Assembly (NCBI RefSeq): GCF_016702655.1 | Contig: NZ_JADJDO010000042.1 | Coordinates: 1 to 40,099 of the forward strand | Reading direction: 5' to 3' | DNA from: Ideonella sp. | GTDB lineage: Bacteria > Pseudomonadota > Gammaproteobacteria > Burkholderiales > Burkholderiaceae_C | Length of the DNA: 40,099 nucleotides | Shown here: positions 15,521 to 23,958 of the stretch, piece by piece | Layout: the number at the start of each line of letters is the position of its first letter | How positions within the stretch are numbered: the stretch's first letter is position 1 | The notes under the pieces: model-generated | The model's input: the letters and a program-made list of their open reading frames with translations, nothing else | Told to the model about the DNA's origin: nothing | Databases searched by the model: none | Position numbers and translations under genes: made by a program

Positions 15521-17082
15521 TGACACTGACACGACGCAATTTCAATGCCGGATGGGTGGCCGGCGGCCTGCTGCCCTGGGTTGGCGGGTGCGCAAGCACG
15601 GTGACGCGGTTCGACGCGCAGTCCAACGTGCTGACGACCCCGCAGGGGGCTCTGCAAGGCCGCGTCGACAACGGCATCCACAGCTTCAAGCGCATTCCTT
15701 ACGCAGCGAACCCTTTTGTCCCTGAGCGTGCCTACTTGGCACCGCAGCCCGCGCCGTCCTGGACCGGCCTGCGCGATGCGACCCGCTTCGGCCCGATGCC
15801 GCCGCAGCCCTCGCGCGGCGCGCAGCAGCAGATGGTGGGCGAGCCCGACGATCTGTGCCTGAACGTCTGGACGCCGAGCATGGATCCGGCTGCCAAGTTG
15901 CCGGTGATGGTGTGGATCCCGGGCGGCGCGTACATCCGTGTCGATGCGTCCGAGCCCTGGTACGACGGCAGCGCGTTCGCACGCGACGGGGTGGTGCTGG
16001 TGTCGATCAACTACCGCGTCGGTGCGCACGGCTTCCTGGTCCTGCCCGATGCACCCGCCAACCGCGGCATTCTCGACCAGATCGCCGCACTGCAATGGGT
16101 GCGAGATCACATCGCGCTTTTTGGCGGCGATGCGTCGCGCGTGACCGTGTTCGGTCAGTCGGCGGGTGCGAGTTCGGTCGCCGCGCTGCTCGGCGCGCCG
16201 TCGGCGCGGGGGCTGTTCGCGCAGGCCGCGCTTCAAAGCCCGGCGCAAGGCTATCTGACGCTGGCGCAGGCTGCCCGCGTGACGCCGGCCTTCGCGCAGG
16301 CACTGGGCGTGAGCGCGACGCGTGATGCGTTTGCCCGGATCGACCTGAAGACACTGGTCGATGCGAGCATCAAACTCGATGCGGCTGCCGCCGACGCCAA
16401 GGTCTGGGGCGACCTCGCGTTCACCAAGATCCTGCAACCGGTGATCGATGGCGTGGAGATGAAGCAGCCGCCGGCGGTACAGCTCGCCGCAGGCGCGTCG
16501 AAGAACGTGCCGATCCTGATCGGGAGCAATGACGAAGAGTTCAGGCTCTACCTCGTGCCCGGCGGCGCCATCGATCGCATCCCCGAGCCGGCCATCGGCG
16601 GCATGGTCGCGGTCTTGAAGCTGCCGGCTGACATGCCCGCCGTTTATCGCGCCACCCGCCCGAATGCGACGCCAGGTGAGATCTTCTCGGCCGTCAACTC
16701 CGACTATGTATTCCGCAATGCCGCGCAGGCGCAGGCCCAGGCGCATGCGAAGGCCGGCGGCGCGCCCACCTACGCCTATCAATTCGCATGGCGCTCGCCG
16801 CAATTCGGCGGCAAGCTGGGTGCCGCGCATGTGCTCGATGTGCCGTTCGTGTTCGACACGTTGCGCACGCCACCGGCCCAGGGTTTCGTCGGCCCCACGG
16901 CGCCGCAGGAACTGGCCACGCGCATGCATGGCGCCTGGGTGGCGTTTGCGAAGACCGGCAACCCGGGCTGGCAAGCCTACGACGATGCCGGGCGCACCGT
17001 GATGCGATTCGACACCGTCTCGGCGACGCTGCGCGAGGGCGGCGAGCGCGAGCGCGCGCTGTGGTCCGCGATCGTCTACTGA
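15520..17082 (+). CDS. Type-B carboxylesterase, Tat-type lipoprotein signal, inside the hpa operon
   Basis: Alpha/beta-hydrolase of the carboxylesterase type-B family, 520 residues, intact. The N-terminus MTLTRRNFNAGWVAGGLLP has a twin-arginine motif, and VGGC near residue 23 is a lipobox, so the protein is probably exported folded and anchored as a lipoprotein. Catalytic features: oxyanion-loop WIPGGAYIRVDAS, nucleophile Ser214 in VFGQSAGASSVAALLG, acidic NDEEFR and a His in the C-terminal HGAWVAFAKTGNPGW. DLCLNVWTP is a family signature. It overlaps hpaE by one base and hpaD starts 33 bases later. The hpa operon of E. coli lacks such a gene. It may release hydroxyphenylacetates from esters outside the cytoplasm; this is inference. 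Confidence 0.88.
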   Translation: MTLTRRNFNAGWVAGGLLPWVGGCASTVTRFDAQSNVLTTPQGALQGRVDNGIHSFKRIPYAANPFVPERAYLAPQPAPSWTGLRDATRFGPMPPQPSRGAQQQMVGEPDDLCLNVWTPSMDPAAKLPVMVWIPGGAYIRVDASEPWYDGSAFARDGVVLVSINYRVGAHGFLVLPDAPANRGILDQIAALQWVRDHIALFGGDASRVTVFGQSAGASSVAALLGAPSARGLFAQAALQSPAQGYLTLAQAARVTPAFAQALGVSATRDAFARIDLKTLVDASIKLDAAAADAKVWGDLAFTKILQPVIDGVEMKQPPAVQLAAGASKNVPILIGSNDEEFRLYLVPGGAIDRIPEPAIGGMVAVLKLPADMPAVYRATRPNATPGEIFSAVNSDYVFRNAAQAQAQAHAKAGGAPTYAYQFAWRSPQFGGKLGAAHVLDVPFVFDTLRTPPAQGFVGPTAPQELATRMHGAWVAFAKTGNPGWQAYDDAGRTVMRFDTVSATLREGGERERALWSAIVY

Positions 17083-17115
17083 TCGTCAACACGCATTTCA
17101 CCAAGGGGAACCACC

Positions 17116-18258
17116 ATGGGCAAAGTTGCTCTCGCCGCCAAGATCACGCACGTACCGTCGATGTACCTGAGCGAACTGGAGGGCCCGCGCAAGGGCACGC
17201 GCCAGGACGCGATCGACGGCCACATCGAGATCGGGCGCCGCTGCCGCGAACTCGGCGTCGACACGATCGTCGTCTTCGACACGCACTGGCTCGTCAACGC
17301 GAGCTACCACGTCAACTGCGCGCCGCAGTTCGCCGGCAACTACACCAGCAACGAGCTGCCGCACTTCATCAGCAACATGGAGTTCGCATTCCCCGGCAAC
17401 GCCGAGCTGGGCCAATTACTGGCAAAGGTGGCCGCCGAGCACGGCGTGGACACGCTCGCCCACCCCGCAACCTCGCTCGCGCCCGAGTACGGCACGCTGG
17501 TGCCGATGCGCTACATGAATGCCGACCGTCACTTCAAGGTGGTGTCGGTGTCGGCGCTGTGCACCGTGCACTACCTCGACGACAGCGCGCGCCTGGGCTG
17601 GGCGATGAGGAAGGCGGTCGAGGAGCACTACGACGGCACGGTCGCGTTTCTCGCCAGCGGCAGCTTGAGCCACCGCTTCGCGCAGAACGGCCTCGCGCCG
17701 GAATACGCGTTCAAGATCTGGAGCCCGTTCCTCGAGGCGCTCGACCACGAGGTGGTCGAGATCTGGAAGCGCGGCGACTGGAAGACCTTCTGCGGCATGC
17801 TGCCCGAGTACGCCGCCAAGGGCCACGGCGAAGGCTTCATGCACGACACCGCGATGCTGCTCGGCGCGCTCGGCTGGTCGGCCTACGACGGCAGGGCCGA
17901 CGTCGTGACGCCCTACTTCGGCGCCTCGGGCACCGGGCAGATCAACGCCGTGTTCCCGGTCACGCCGCAGGACGGCCATGCCGTCCCGAAGGCCGTGGCG
18001 TCGAGGGCCGACGGCTACTCGACCGTCGCGACCCGGCTCTGTTCGGGCAGGGGCCCGGCGGCGGCCAGGCATGCCCCACCTCGTCATCCTCTACAGCGGC
18101 AATCTCGACGCGCGCAGCGACATGTCGGCGCTGTGCCGCAGCCTCGCCGACACGATGCTCGCGCAGCGCGACGAGGCTGGTGCGCCGGTGTTCCCGCCCG
18201 GCGGCACGCGCGTGCTGGCCTACCCGGCTCCGCACTTCGCGATCAGCGACGGCGGTGA
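17116..18258 (+). CDS. hpaD: HpaD: 3,4-dihydroxyphenylacetate 2,3-dioxygenase, stop codon apparently lost
   Basis: Extradiol ring-cleavage dioxygenase of the LigB (type III) superfamily that opens homoprotocatechuate. It starts MGKVALAAKITHVPSMYLSE, with the first Fe(II) His region, then TIVVFDTHWLVNASYHVNC, with a second His, YGTLVPMRYMNADRHFKVV, ASGSLSHRFAQNGLAPE and KGHGEGFMHDTAMLLGALGW. The family end GTGQINAVFPVTPQDG is present, and a natural end (STVATRL) appears near 18036. No stop follows; the frame stays open to 18258, deep inside hpaF. The extra residues look like out-of-frame hpaF, so a substitution or indel near 18040 probably removed the stop. The real protein is likely about 307 residues. 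Confidence 0.9.
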   Translation: MGKVALAAKITHVPSMYLSELEGPRKGTRQDAIDGHIEIGRRCRELGVDTIVVFDTHWLVNASYHVNCAPQFAGNYTSNELPHFISNMEFAFPGNAELGQLLAKVAAEHGVDTLAHPATSLAPEYGTLVPMRYMNADRHFKVVSVSALCTVHYLDDSARLGWAMRKAVEEHYDGTVAFLASGSLSHRFAQNGLAPEYAFKIWSPFLEALDHEVVEIWKRGDWKTFCGMLPEYAAKGHGEGFMHDTAMLLGALGWSAYDGRADVVTPYFGASGTGQINAVFPVTPQDGHAVPKAVASRADGYSTVATRLCSGRGPAAARHAPPRHPLQRQSRRAQRHVGAVPQPRRHDARAARRGWCAGVPARRHARAGLPGSALRDQRRR

Positions 18259-18505
18259 GGCCGGGCAGGCTGCCGGCGGCGATGGCGACTACGGTTTCGT
18301 CTGGCTGAATCTGCGCATGGGCCGTGGCCGCAGCGAGGCCGTGCAGCAAGGCGTGGGCCGAGCACTGATGGCCGTGGCAAAGGCGCACTTCGATCCGTTG
18401 ATGGCCACGATGCACCTCGGCGTGACGCTGCAGGTCGACGTCGGCGCCGAAGTGTTCGACGCCAAGCACAGCACGCTGCATCCCCTCTTCAACAAACCAG
18501 GCTGA
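18071..18505 (+). CDS. hpaF: HpaF: 5-carboxymethyl-2-hydroxymuconate delta-isomerase
   Basis: Tautomerase-superfamily isomerase, 144 residues, intact. The start is fixed by MPHLVILYSGNLDARSDM: after Met removal Pro1 is the catalytic base. Other parts are FPPGGTRVLAYPAPHFAISD, YGFVWLNLRMGRGRSE and HLGVTLQVDVGAEVFDAKHS, ending HPLFNKPG. It isomerises 5-carboxymethyl-2-hydroxymuconate so that HpaG can decarboxylate it. The gene starts just after the probable hpaD end and precedes hpaH by six bases. Confidence 0.92.
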   Translation: MPHLVILYSGNLDARSDMSALCRSLADTMLAQRDEAGAPVFPPGGTRVLAYPAPHFAISDGGEAGQAAGGDGDYGFVWLNLRMGRGRSEAVQQGVGRALMAVAKAHFDPLMATMHLGVTLQVDVGAEVFDAKHSTLHPLFNKPG

Positions 18506-18511
18506 CCCCCC

Positions 18512-19315
18512 ATGCTGCCGCAAGACACCATCGCCCGACTCGCGCGCGAGCTCTATGACGCACGCAAGACCCGCACCCAGGTGCGCCACTTCTCGAGGCG
18601 CTTCCCCGAGATGGACATCTCCGACGGCTACGCGATCCAGCGCGCCTGGGTCGAGCTCGAACTCGCCGACGGCCGAAGCATCAAGGGCCGCAAGATCGGC
18701 CTGACCTCGCGTGCGATGCAGCAGGCGAGCCAGATCACGGAGCCCGACTTCGCGCCGCTGATGGACGACATGTTCTTCGACCAGGGCAGCGACATCGAAG
18801 CCAGCCGCTTCATCGCGCCGCGCATCGAGGTCGAGCTCGCATTCATCCTCGGCCGGCCGCTGAAGGGCCCGGGCGTGACGCTGTTCGACGTGCTCTCGGC
18901 CGCCGAATACGTGACGCCGGCGATCGAGATCATCGACGCGCGTATCGAGCAGTTCGACCGCGAGACCAAGGTCATGCGCAAGGTCTTCGACACGATCAGC
19001 GACTTTGCCGCCAACGCCGGCATCGTGCTCGGCGGCCGGCCGGTGCGGCCGAACGACGTCGACCTGCGCTGGGTCGGCGCGCTGCTCTACAAGAACGGCG
19101 TGATCGAGGAGACGGGCCTCGCTGCCGGCGTGCTCAACCACCCCGCGACCGGCGTGGCCTGGCTCGCGAACAAGATCGCTCCCTACGACGAACAGCTCGA
19201 CGCCGGCGACGTGGTGCTCGCGGGCTCCTTCACGCGCCCGACCACGGCCCAGGCCGGCGACAGCTTCCACGCCGACTACGGGCCGCTCGGCTCGGTCGCG
19301 TTCCGCCTGGTCTGA
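18512..19315 (+). CDS. hpaH: HpaH: 2-oxo-hept-4-ene-1,7-dioate hydratase
   Basis: Metal-dependent hydratase of the MhpD/HpaH family, 267 residues, intact. It hydrates 2-oxohept-4-ene-1,7-dioate to 4-hydroxy-2-oxoheptanedioate. Features are YAIQRAWVELELADGRSIKG, KGRKIGLTSRAMQQASQI, PRIEVELAFILGRPLKGPG with the metal-ligand Glu residues, VTPAIEIIDARIEQFDRE, and the close GDSFHADYGPLGSVAFRL. The dicarboxylate-specific HpaH group is favoured over MhpD by context: it lies between hpaF and hpaI. Confidence 0.94.
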   Translation: MLPQDTIARLARELYDARKTRTQVRHFSRRFPEMDISDGYAIQRAWVELELADGRSIKGRKIGLTSRAMQQASQITEPDFAPLMDDMFFDQGSDIEASRFIAPRIEVELAFILGRPLKGPGVTLFDVLSAAEYVTPAIEIIDARIEQFDRETKVMRKVFDTISDFAANAGIVLGGRPVRPNDVDLRWVGALLYKNGVIEETGLAAGVLNHPATGVAWLANKIAPYDEQLDAGDVVLAGSFTRPTTAQAGDSFHADYGPLGSVAFRLV

Positions 19316-19331
19316 AGGAAGCGTCTTGAAG

Positions 19332-20138
19332 ATGCCCGTCAACCCCTTCAAGCGCGCGCTCGCCGAAGGCCGCGCGCAGATCGGCCTCTGGGTCGGCCTG
19401 GCCGACGCCTACGCGATCGAGGCCATGGCCGGCACCGGCTTCGACTGGCTGCTGATCGACGGCGAGCATGCGCCCAACGACCTGCGCACCGTGCTCGGCC
19501 AGTTGCAGGCGGTGGCGGCCTATCCCACGCACCCCATCGTGCGGCCGGTGATCGGCGACGTGGCGTTGATTAAGCAGCTGCTCGACGTCGGCGCGCAGAC
19601 GCTGCTGATCCCGGTCGTCGAGAGCGCGGAGCAGGCGGCGACGCTCGTCGCCGCGACGCGCTACCCGCCGCGCGGCATCCGCGGCGTCGGCTCGGCGCTC
19701 GCGCGCTCGTCGCGCTGGAACCAGATCGGCAACTATCTGCACGAGGCCGACGCCGAGATGTGCGTGCTGGTCCAGGTCGAGACGCGAAAGGGCGTCGAGA
19801 ACCTGGCCGCAATCGCCGCGACCGAAGGCGTCGACGGCGTGTTCTTCGGCCCCGCCGACCTGTCGGCATCGATGGGCCTGCTCGGCGAGCCGGCGCATCC
19901 GCAGGTTCAACAGGCCATCCTCGACGGCATTGCCGTCGTGCGCGCCGCCGGCAAGGCAGCGGGCGTGCTCGCGCCCGACCCCAAGCTCGCGCGGCGCTAT
20001 CTCGATGCCGGCGCGCTGTTCGTCGCCGTCGGCGTCGACACCACGCTGCTCACGCGTGCCTGCCGCGAGCTCGCGGCGGCCTACAAGGGCAGCCCCGACT
20101 CAAGCGCTGCGGGCGCATCCGCGCCGGGCGCTTACTGA
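19332..20138 (+). CDS. hpaI: HpaI: 4-hydroxy-2-oxoheptanedioate aldolase
   Basis: Class II (metal-dependent) pyruvate aldolase that cleaves 4-hydroxy-2-oxoheptanedioate to pyruvate and succinic semialdehyde. Residues MPVNPFKRALAEGRAQIG open the protein; this ATG is chosen over a TTG six bases earlier because AAGGAAG sits at the right distance. Motifs are FDWLLIDGEHAPNDL with the catalytic His, RYPPRGIRGVGSALARS, VLVQVETRKGVEN with the metal Glu, and GVFFGPADLSASMG with the metal Asp. 268 residues, normal. The product succinic semialdehyde matters because no dehydrogenase for it follows; gbd does. Confidence 0.95.
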   Translation: MPVNPFKRALAEGRAQIGLWVGLADAYAIEAMAGTGFDWLLIDGEHAPNDLRTVLGQLQAVAAYPTHPIVRPVIGDVALIKQLLDVGAQTLLIPVVESAEQAATLVAATRYPPRGIRGVGSALARSSRWNQIGNYLHEADAEMCVLVQVETRKGVENLAAIAATEGVDGVFFGPADLSASMGLLGEPAHPQVQQAILDGIAVVRAAGKAAGVLAPDPKLARRYLDAGALFVAVGVDTTLLTRACRELAAAYKGSPDSSAAGASAPGAY

Positions 20139-20156
20139 CAACCCCAGGAGATTGGC

Positions 20157-20933
20157 ATGACCGACAACATCATCCCCGCCACCGCGCCGCGCCCGCTACG
20201 CTACAGCCGCGAGGAGTGGGACGCGCGCGTCCAGCTCGCCGCGGCCTACCGCATCTTCGACCACCTGGGCTGGAGCGAGCTGATCTACAACCACATCTCG
20301 CTGCGCGTGCCGGGCCCGGAGCCGCATTTCCTGATCAACCCTTTCGGCCTGCACTACAGCGAGGTGCGCGCGTCCAACCTGGTGAAGGTCGACGTCAAGG
20401 GCAACCTCATCGGCCACAGCGACTGGCCGATCAACCCGGCGGGCTTCACCTTCCACGGCAAGATCCACGAGATGGTGCCCGACGCGCACTGCGTGATGCA
20501 CGTGCACACGACGCCGACGATGGCGGTGTGCTGCCTCGACGAAGGTCTGTCCTACACCAACTTCTACGCCGCGCAGCTGTTCGGCAAGGTGGCGTACCAC
20601 GAGTTCGAGGGCATCACGGTGCACGCCGACGAGGGCTCGCGCATCCTCGACAGCGCCGGCGACAAGCCGGTGCTGCTGCTGCGCAACCACGGGCCGGTGA
20701 CGATGGGCCGCACGCTGCCGCAATGCCTCGCCCTGATGTGGCTGATCAACCGCGCCTGCGAGGTGCAGATGACCACGCTGGCGATGGGCAAGCCGCGCGC
20801 GATTGCGCAGCCGGTGCTCGAGAGCTGCGTGCGCGACTCGCTCAACTTCGACCCCAAGTACGGCGCCGGCCAGGATGCGTTCGATGCGCTGCAGCGCATC
20901 GTCGACCGCATCGACCCGACCTACCGCAGCTAA
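20157..20933 (+). CDS. Class II aldolase/adducin family protein
   Basis: Intact 258-residue protein of the class II aldolase/adducin (AraD-like) fold. Features are YNHISLRVPGPEPHFLINPF, HYSEVRASNLVKVD, NPAGFTFHGKIHEMVPDAHC, the Zn-binding VMHVHTTPTMAV and a later LRNHGPVTMGRTLP. Members include fuculose-phosphate and ribulose-phosphate enzymes and many unassigned proteins of aromatic and hydroxy-acid loci. It lies 18 bases after hpaI and nine before gbd, so it is co-transcribed, but the known pathway needs no second aldolase. Substrate unknown; a retro-aldol or decarboxylation side step is possible. Confidence 0.9.
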   Translation: MTDNIIPATAPRPLRYSREEWDARVQLAAAYRIFDHLGWSELIYNHISLRVPGPEPHFLINPFGLHYSEVRASNLVKVDVKGNLIGHSDWPINPAGFTFHGKIHEMVPDAHCVMHVHTTPTMAVCCLDEGLSYTNFYAAQLFGKVAYHEFEGITVHADEGSRILDSAGDKPVLLLRNHGPVTMGRTLPQCLALMWLINRACEVQMTTLAMGKPRAIAQPVLESCVRDSLNFDPKYGAGQDAFDALQRIVDRIDPTYRS

Positions 20934-20942
20934 AGGCCCGCG

Positions 20943-22095
20943 ATGGCGCTGATCTACTACCTGACCCACGTCCACCTCGACTACGGCACGCGCGAGCCTG
21001 CTGCCGGCGGAGTGCGAGCGCATCGGCATCAAACGGCCGCTGATCGTCACCGACGCCGGCGTGCGCGCGGCCGGCGTGCTGCAGAAGGTGCTCGACGCCC
21101 TGCCCGCGTCGACGCAGGGCTCGGGTGGTTTCCCTGTTTTCGACCGCACACCGTCCAACCCGACCGAGGCGGCGGTGCGCGAAGCCGCGGCGATCTATCG
21201 CGAACACGGATGCGACGGGCTGATCGCGGTCGGCGGCGGGTCGTCACTCGACTGCGCCAAGGGTGTCGCGATCGCGGCCACGCACCTCGGTCCGCTCGTG
21301 ACCTACGCCACCATCGAAGGCGGCAGCGGCAGGATTACCGCCGCCGCGGCGCCGCTGATCGCCGTGCCGACGACGGCCGGCACCGGCAGCGAGGTTGCGC
21401 GCGGCGCGATCGTCATCACCGATGACCACCGCAAGCTCGGCTTCCACTCCTGGCATTTGCTGCCACGCTCGGCAATCTGCGACCCCGAACTGACGCTCGG
21501 CCTGCCGCCCGGGCTGACCGCGGCGACCGGCATGGACGCGATCGCGCATTGCATGGAGACCTTCATGTCGGCCGCGTTCAACCCGCCCGCCGACGGCATT
21601 GCACTCGACGGCCTGGAGCGCGGCTGGGCGCACATCGAGGCCGCGACGCGCAACGGCCAGGATCGCGAAGCGAGGCTGAACATGATGAGCGCGTCGATCG
21701 AGGGCGCGATGGCGTTCCAGAAAGGCCTGGGCGCGGTGCATTCGCTCTCGCACAGCCTGGGCGGCGTGAACCCGCGCCTGCACCACGGCACGCTGAACGC
21801 GATGTTTTTGCCGGCGGTGGTTCGCTTCAATGCAAGCGCGCCCAGCGTCGTGCGCGAGCGCCGGTTGAGCCGCATGGCGCGTGCGATGGGTCTGTCGGGC
21901 GGAGACGACATTGCAGATGCGATCCGCGACATGAACTCACGCCTTGGCCTGCCGAGCGGCCTGGCGGCAATGGGCGTCGAGCCGGCCTGGTTCGACCGCA
22001 TCGTCGAAGGCGCGATGGCCGACCACTGCCACAAGACCAACCCGCGCATTGCGACGCCCGACGAATACCGCGCGCTGCTGGCAGCGTCGATGTAG
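20943..22095 (+). CDS. gbd: 4-hydroxybutyrate dehydrogenase (iron-containing ADH family), one frameshift
   Basis: Group III (iron-containing) alcohol dehydrogenase that interconverts 4-hydroxybutyrate and succinic semialdehyde with NAD(H). It opens MALIYYLTHVHLDYG, which I recall as close to Gbd of Cupriavidus necator; a one-base slip near 20990 leads to SLLPAECERIGIKRPLIVTD. Cofactor motifs are VGGGSSLDCAKG and VPTTAGTGSEVARGA. Metal ligands are visible in GMDAIAHCMET, HSLSHSLGG and RLHHGTLNAM. The end CHKTNPRIATPDEYRALL also fits Gbd. About 384 residues. Its position after hpaI, whose product is succinic semialdehyde, supports the substrate assignment. The frameshift is probably a sequence error. 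Confidence 0.88.
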
Positions 22096-22134
22096 CGGCG
22101 CGCGAACGCCGAAGAACCGCAGGGAGACGAAGCG

Positions 22135-22836
22135 ATGGCCGAAGTCGCCAGCCCGCAGCAGGGCTTGCCCGACTGGCTCGCTCAGCAGCAGGCGCTGTTC
22201 GAGACCATGACCCAGGGCTTCAAGCAGGCCGCGGACGCGTGGCTGGCGCCGCCGGGCGCGTTTGATCCCGCGTGGCAGGACCAACTGAAAAGCAGCTTCG
22301 CCAGACTCGGCCTCGCGCTCCCCGACGGCGGTCCTGCGCTGCCGAGTCTTGCCGACGGCCTGATGGGCCCGATGATGAGCCGCCTGAGTCAGGCGCCGAC
22401 CTTCGCCCATCTCTGGGACATGGACAAGAAGCTCGCCGGCCTGAGCGCCGCGTGGGCGGCACTGCACGCTGCCAATGCCGCCTACCAGGCGCTGATCGCA
22501 CGCGGCTGGGCCACTGCGCAGCGCAACCTGCTGGCGAAGGCGCCGCCCGCAGACGGCAAGCCGATAGCCTGGCGCGCCGGCACCGACGCCTGGCTGGCCG
22601 AACTGAACGCTTCGCTGCTCGAGCTGATGCGCGGCGACGAATACCTCGCGCTGCAAAAGCGCCTGCTCGACGCTGGCCTCCAGGTGCGCGAGCAGTTGCG
22701 CAAACTCGGCGAAGACCTGGCCGAGTGGTTCCAGTTGCCGTCGCGCAACGAGGTCGACGACCTGGCACGCTCGTTGACCGAACTGCGGCGCGAACTGCGC
22801 CGTGAACGCCGCCGCGTCGCGGCCACCGGAGCCTGA
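22135..22836 (+). CDS. phaE: PhaE, class III polyhydroxyalkanoate synthase subunit
   Basis: Non-catalytic partner of class III PHA synthase. 233 residues, intact, mostly helical and rich in Ala, Leu and Trp: PDWLAQQQALFETMTQGFKQ, AWQDQLKSSFARLGLAL, WRAGTDAWLAELNASLLEL and DEYLALQKRLLDAGLQVREQ. The C-terminal helix ends with the family pattern PSRNEVDDLARSLTELRREL followed by basic residues. It is shorter than the better-known PhaE of purple sulfur bacteria. The stop is six bases before phaC, and only class III enzymes pair in this way. GGAG precedes the ATG. Confidence 0.88.
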   Translation: MAEVASPQQGLPDWLAQQQALFETMTQGFKQAADAWLAPPGAFDPAWQDQLKSSFARLGLALPDGGPALPSLADGLMGPMMSRLSQAPTFAHLWDMDKKLAGLSAAWAALHAANAAYQALIARGWATAQRNLLAKAPPADGKPIAWRAGTDAWLAELNASLLELMRGDEYLALQKRLLDAGLQVREQLRKLGEDLAEWFQLPSRNEVDDLARSLTELRRELRRERRRVAATGA

Positions 22837-22842
22837 CCCGCC

Positions 22843-23958
22843 ATGGCACGGATCACCCCGCTCAGCGTGCAGAAGCAACTCGACAACGGCCTGAAACTGT
22901 TGACGAAAATCCATGTCGACGAGGTCCAGGTCGGCACGACGCCGAAGGACCTGGTGTTCGAGATCGACAAGGTGCGCCTGTTCCGCTACCGGCCGCTGGC
23001 GGCCAAGGCGTCGCGCGCCGCGCCGGTGCTCGTCGCCTACGGCATGATCGGCCGCTACACGATGGCCGACCTGCAGCCCGACCGTTCGCTGATCCGCAAC
23101 CTGCTCGCGCAGGGCCTCACGGTCTACGTCGTCGACTGGGGCAACCCGAACCGCGCCGACCGCTGGCTCTCGTTCGAAGACTATGTGGAGGACTACCTGG
23201 GCGGCTGCGTGCAGCACATCCTGCGCGAACACCGCATCACCAGCCTGAACCTGCTCGGCATCTGCGAAGGCGGCGTTCTGACGATGTGCTACGCCGCGTT
23301 GCATCCCGCCGAGGTGCGCAACCTGGTGCTGACGATCACGCCGGTGGACTTCCACGCCGATCGCAGCGAAGCGCAGGCAAGGCCCGACCGCGGCTTCGTC
23401 AACCTGTGGACGCGCAGCGTCGACGAAGGCGACATCCAGCGCGTGATCGATTCCTATGGCTACATCCCTGGCAAGTTCATGGGGCTCGTGTTCTCGATGA
23501 TCACGCCGGCCAAGACGCTGACCAAGTACAACCTTGACCTGGCCGAGGTGTTCGAGGACGAGGACAAGCTGCGCAACTTCCTGCGCATGGAGCAGTGGCT
23601 GGCCGATCGGCCGCACCATCCGGGCGAGGCCGGGCGCGACTTCTTCATCCGCATGTACCAGCGCAACGAATTGGCCGAAGGCAAGTTCACGATCGGCGGC
23701 CAGGCGGTGAAGCTGGCGGCGCTGACGATGCCGGTGCTCAACATCTTCGCGCTCGAAGACCACATCATCCCGCCGCCGTGCTCGCGGGCGCTAGGCCCGC
23801 TGGTCGGCACCCGGGACTATTCGGAGCTGGCGCTGCCGGGCGGCCATGTCGGCCTTTTCGTCAGCGGCAAGTCGCAGGGCATCGTCGGTTCGCACGTCGT
23901 GAAGTGGCTCGAAGCGCGCAGCGGGCCGCAGCGCCGCAGGTCCGTGCGCAGCGCGTGA
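22843..23958 (+). CDS. phaC: PhaC, class III polyhydroxyalkanoate synthase catalytic subunit
   Basis: Polymerises hydroxyacyl-CoA into polyester. 371 residues, the short class III size (class I enzymes are nearer 590). The alpha/beta-hydrolase core has LVAYGMIGRYTMADLQPDRS, VYVVDWGNPNRADRWLSFEDY, the lipase-like box NLLGICEGGVLTMCY with nucleophile Cys141, FALEDHIIPP with Asp306 and LPGGHVGLFVSG with His335. These positions match the C-D-H triad of class III PhaC. The open frame is clean. It is co-transcribed with phaE and overlaps the next gene by four bases (GTGA), tying polymerisation to the CoA transferase. Confidence 0.93.
   Translation: MARITPLSVQKQLDNGLKLLTKIHVDEVQVGTTPKDLVFEIDKVRLFRYRPLAAKASRAAPVLVAYGMIGRYTMADLQPDRSLIRNLLAQGLTVYVVDWGNPNRADRWLSFEDYVEDYLGGCVQHILREHRITSLNLLGICEGGVLTMCYAALHPAEVRNLVLTITPVDFHADRSEAQARPDRGFVNLWTRSVDEGDIQRVIDSYGYIPGKFMGLVFSMITPAKTLTKYNLDLAEVFEDEDKLRNFLRMEQWLADRPHHPGEAGRDFFIRMYQRNELAEGKFTIGGQAVKLAALTMPVLNIFALEDHIIPPPCSRALGPLVGTRDYSELALPGGHVGLFVSGKSQGIVGSHVVKWLEARSGPQRRRSVRSA

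Noticed and set aside
18723..18797. A possible second dioxygenase or regulatory site inside hpaH.
   Set aside because: Only out-of-frame text; hpaH is intact and explains the region.
19326..19331. TTG as hpaI start.
   Set aside because: It is only a few bases from the AAGGAAG ribosome site; the ATG at 19332 has proper spacing and matches the family N-terminus.
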